NCBI GenBank assembly: GCA_022448765.1
Contig: JAKUTI010000102.1
Location: 1 to 8,753 of the forward strand
Origin: Pseudomonadales bacterium
GTDB lineage: Bacteria; Pseudomonadota; Gammaproteobacteria; Pseudomonadales; Azotimanducaceae
Direction of reading: 5' to 3'
Length of the DNA stretch: 8,753 nt
Under the pieces are notes generated by a model that had not been told where the DNA came from, ran no database searches, and worked only from the letters and a program-made list of their open reading frames with translations. The translations under genes and the position numbers were made by a program. This document shows, piece after piece, positions 6,913-8,753 of this stretch (positions within the stretch are counted from its first letter, which is position 1; each line of letters opens with the position of its first letter).

Positions 6913-7968
6913 ATGCGATTCATGCAATTCAGCCACCTGACTCAACGACGGCTAGCGAACTTCCGGACCAATAAGCGCGCCTTCTGGTCACTGCGCATCT
7001 TTATCGTTTTACTGGTGTTGTCGTTGTTTGCTGAACTCATTGCCAACGACAAGCCTTTGCTTCTTGGATTTGATGGCAACCTGTATGTGCCGGCGCTGGT
7101 GACCTACCCCGAGACCACCTTTGGTGGCGAGCTGTTTTCAGAGACGGACTATCACGAACGTGAGGTGCAGGCGCTGATAGAGGCCAAAGCTGGTTGGATA
7201 ATCTGGCCACCGATTCCGTTTGCCTACAACACCGTCGACTGGGAGATCGGTGAGCCCGTACCGTCGCCTCCCTCGGCGCGACACTGGCTCGGCACTGACG
7301 ATGTGGCGCGCGACGTCACCGCGCGCATTATTTACGGCTTTCGTCTGTCGGTACTGTTTGGCCTCGCATTGACACTCTTGAGTTCGGTTGTCGGCATCAG
7401 CGTCGGGGCGGTGCAGGGCTTCTTTGGTGGTTGGGTGGATTTGATTGGCCAGCGCCTGGTCGAGATCTGGGCAGGCATGCCGATGCTTTTCTTGCTAATT
7501 ATTCTTGCCAGTTTGGTGCAACCAAGCGCGGTCACGTTGCTCGGTTTGCTATTGCTTTTCAGCTGGATGGCGCTGGTGGCCGTGGTGCGTGCCGAGTTTC
7601 TACGCACTCGCAACTTCGATTACGTGCGAGCTTCGCGCGCACTCGGCGTATCTAACTTCGACATTATGCGCCTCGATGTGCTGCCGAACGCGATGGTGGC
7701 GGCTCTCACTTTCCTGCCGTTTATCCTGACGGGCTCCATTACCACACTGACCTCGCTGGATTTTCTCGGTTTTGGCCTGCCCGCGGGCTCGCCGTCACTG
7801 GGGGAATTGCTGGCCCAGGGCAAGGCCAATCTGAACGCACCTTGGCTCGGGCTGTCGGGCTTTTTTGCGCTAGTGGTGATGTTGACGCTCCTTATTTTTA
7901 TCGGCGAGGGCGTACGCGATGCGTTCGACTCAAGACGCTCAGTCACGAGTGTGGATGCGAAGGTATGA
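6913..7968 (+). CDS. yejE: Microcin C/oligopeptide ABC transporter permease YejE
   Basis: A 351-aa permease of the DppC family with the YejE-specific N-terminus: RANFRTNKRAFWSL-type basic lead (residues 12-27), TM1 at about 28-44, then ELIANDKPLLL and YPETTFGGE (65-73). The conserved periplasmic block W-P-P-I (98-101) to PSPPSARHWLGTDDVARDV (117-135) is intact. The membrane core follows, with the EAA loop at about 226-260 (EFLRTRNFDYVRASRALGVS, ending LPNA) and the family signature LDFLGFGLPAGSPSLGELLA. Nothing appears damaged. The ATG at 6913 lies 3 nt after the yejB stop and is preceded by GGGG at 7-nt spacing; Met4 is a possible alternative. The 3' end overlaps the next ORF by ATGA, the expected junction to the ATPase gene. 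It pairs with YejB to form the translocation channel. Confidence 0.95.
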   Translation: MRFMQFSHLTQRRLANFRTNKRAFWSLRIFIVLLVLSLFAELIANDKPLLLGFDGNLYVPALVTYPETTFGGELFSETDYHEREVQALIEAKAGWIIWPPIPFAYNTVDWEIGEPVPSPPSARHWLGTDDVARDVTARIIYGFRLSVLFGLALTLLSSVVGISVGAVQGFFGGWVDLIGQRLVEIWAGMPMLFLLIILASLVQPSAVTLLGLLLLFSWMALVAVVRAEFLRTRNFDYVRASRALGVSNFDIMRLDVLPNAMVAALTFLPFILTGSITTLTSLDFLGFGLPAGSPSLGELLAQGKANLNAPWLGLSGFFALVVMLTLLIFIGEGVRDAFDSRRSVTSVDAKV

Positions 7969-8183
7969 CCAACCGGATTCTCGACGTGAGCGATCTGTCT
8001 GCAGCATTCAATCGCAAAGCCGTGGAGCATGGCGTTAACTTCCACATTGACCGGGGCGAGGCCTTGGCACTGGTTGGTGAGTCGGGCTCCGGTGAATCGA
8101 CGGAAGTTTTCGCGCATCCAGCACGTGACTGCATCAAAGCGCTGCCTGCAGCCGCGTTTGATCTGACGGTGGTCGAATCGTGA
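7965..8183 (+). pseudogene. yejF: yejF remnant: ABC ATPase with large in-frame internal deletion (72 codons left)
   Basis: The ORF begins exactly where the ATPase gene is expected, with an ATG overlapping the yejE stop. Residues 1-43 are a normal ABC-ATPase N-terminus (ILDVSDLSAAF, then GEALALVGESGSG). Residue 44, which should be the Walker A lysine, is Glu (8094-8096). From there the sequence reads STEVFAHPARDCIKALPAAA, ending FDLTVVES, which resembles the extreme C-terminus of YejF (pattern EVFxxPxxxYTxALxAAAFDL). So about 450 residues of a roughly 530-aa protein are missing, including Q-loop, signature and Walker B motifs and the whole second nucleotide-binding domain. The deletion is in frame and both junctions (ATGA with yejE, GTGA with yejA) survive. 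The product cannot hydrolyse ATP. It could be a recent deletion, a short coupling peptide kept for translation of yejA, or an assembly collapse. Confidence 0.8.
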
Positions 8184-8753
8184 GAAGCGCCGTGAGCTTA
8201 TGCCTGTTCATCATCGGCTTTCCTGCACTCGCAACCGATGACCAAGTCGAAACCGAGACGCGTCACTGGCAGCACGGAATTTCGCTCTTTGGCGAGTTCA
8301 AGTACCCACCGGATTTCGAGCATTTTGAATACGTGAATCCTGACGCGCCCAAGGGTGGCAAGCTGGTGCGGGCGATTGGCACGAGTTTCAATAATTTCAC
8401 GCCATTCATCAGCAAAGGAACTATCCCACTCGGCCTGATCGACGTGATCGTAAACCCCACCTTGTACGACTCGCTGATGCGAGCTTCGCCTGACGAAATC
8501 GGTGTCTACTACGGTAACCTGGCCCAGCAGGTTGCCGTGTCGAATGACATGACAAGAGTGTGGTTTAGATTAAATCCAAAAGCGCGATGGCACGATGGTG
8601 TGCCGGTTACAGCGCGGGACATAAAGTTTAGTTTTGATCATGTCCGCGGTGGTAATTACAAATCGACCCTGGCGGCGATCAAGCAAATTGATGTTATCGA
8701 TGAGCGTGAAGTGAGCTTTACTTTTCATTACCCCGTCAATCTGAATACGATAA
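8180..8753 (+). CDS. yejA: Periplasmic oligopeptide-binding protein YejA (SBP family 5), 3' end outside window
   Basis: The visible 191 residues start at a GTG (8180-8182) overlapping the stop of the yejF remnant by GTGA. The start gives a short signal peptide: basic residue Arg2, hydrophobic core about 5-14, and an A-L-A site at 16-18, so cleavage is expected before Thr19. A second GTG at 8192 would remove Arg2 and is less likely. The mature part has the YejA-type opening HWQHGISLFGEFKYPPDFEH and FEYVNPDAPKGGKL, followed by FNNFTPFISKG, LYDSLM and the family 5 solute-binding block LNPKARWHDGVPVTARDIKF. Full-length YejA is about 600 aa, so roughly a third is seen. It would capture microcin C-like or other oligopeptides and deliver them to YejBE. 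Its position after yejF differs from the E. coli order yejA-B-E-F. Confidence 0.9.
   Translation, partial: MRSAVSLCLFIIGFPALATDDQVETETRHWQHGISLFGEFKYPPDFEHFEYVNPDAPKGGKLVRAIGTSFNNFTPFISKGTIPLGLIDVIVNPTLYDSLMRASPDEIGVYYGNLAQQVAVSNDMTRVWFRLNPKARWHDGVPVTARDIKFSFDHVRGGNYKSTLAAIKQIDVIDEREVSFTFHYPVNLNTI

Overview
The window looks like a chromosomal segment of a Gram-negative proteobacterium, most likely an environmental or marine gammaproteobacterium; the taxon is inferred from family resemblance only. It holds two gene blocks pointing away from each other, separated by an intergenic region at 5392-5832.

The left block (1-5391) is all on the minus strand. In transcription order it holds: an AhpD-like alkylhydroperoxidase-family gene with an in-frame TGA (5391-4273); a membrane-anchored DUF3089 alpha/beta hydrolase (4255-3065); an aldo/keto reductase with a C-terminal double [4Fe-4S] domain (3068-1884); a second membrane-anchored alpha/beta hydrolase (1779-976); a DUF5671 membrane protein (877-239); and a small single-pass protein that runs off the window (242-<1). 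The first three are tightly packed (17-nt gap, then a 4-nt ATGA overlap) and the last two overlap by GTGA. Gaps of about 100 nt separate the middle genes.

The most notable feature is the TGA at 4638-4636. It does not look like the end of a gene. It sits exactly where the second cysteine of the AhpD active site (C-x2-C-x3-H) is expected, the frame stays open for 120 more codons of family-like sequence, and a stem-loop with the geometry of a bacterial SECIS element lies just after it. The two apparent ORFs (251 and 115 aa) are best read as one 372-aa selenoprotein with a C-x2-U active site (Cys249, Sec252, His256, and Glu237 as proton-relay partner). Its N-terminal half carries a second, degenerate C-x2-C site.

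The right block (5833-8753, plus strand) is a Yej-type peptide/microcin ABC importer operon in the order yejB, yejE, yejF, yejA. The ATPase gene yejF is reduced to 72 codons: its N-terminus up to the Walker A glycines is joined in frame to its C-terminal tail. Nearly all of both nucleotide-binding domains is missing and the Walker A lysine position reads Glu. The ATGA and GTGA junctions to the neighbouring genes remain intact. The permeases and the binding protein look sound, so the importer would need an ATPase from elsewhere, or is dead, or the gap is an assembly collapse.

No RNA genes, insertion sequences, CRISPR arrays or convincing rho-independent terminators were seen.
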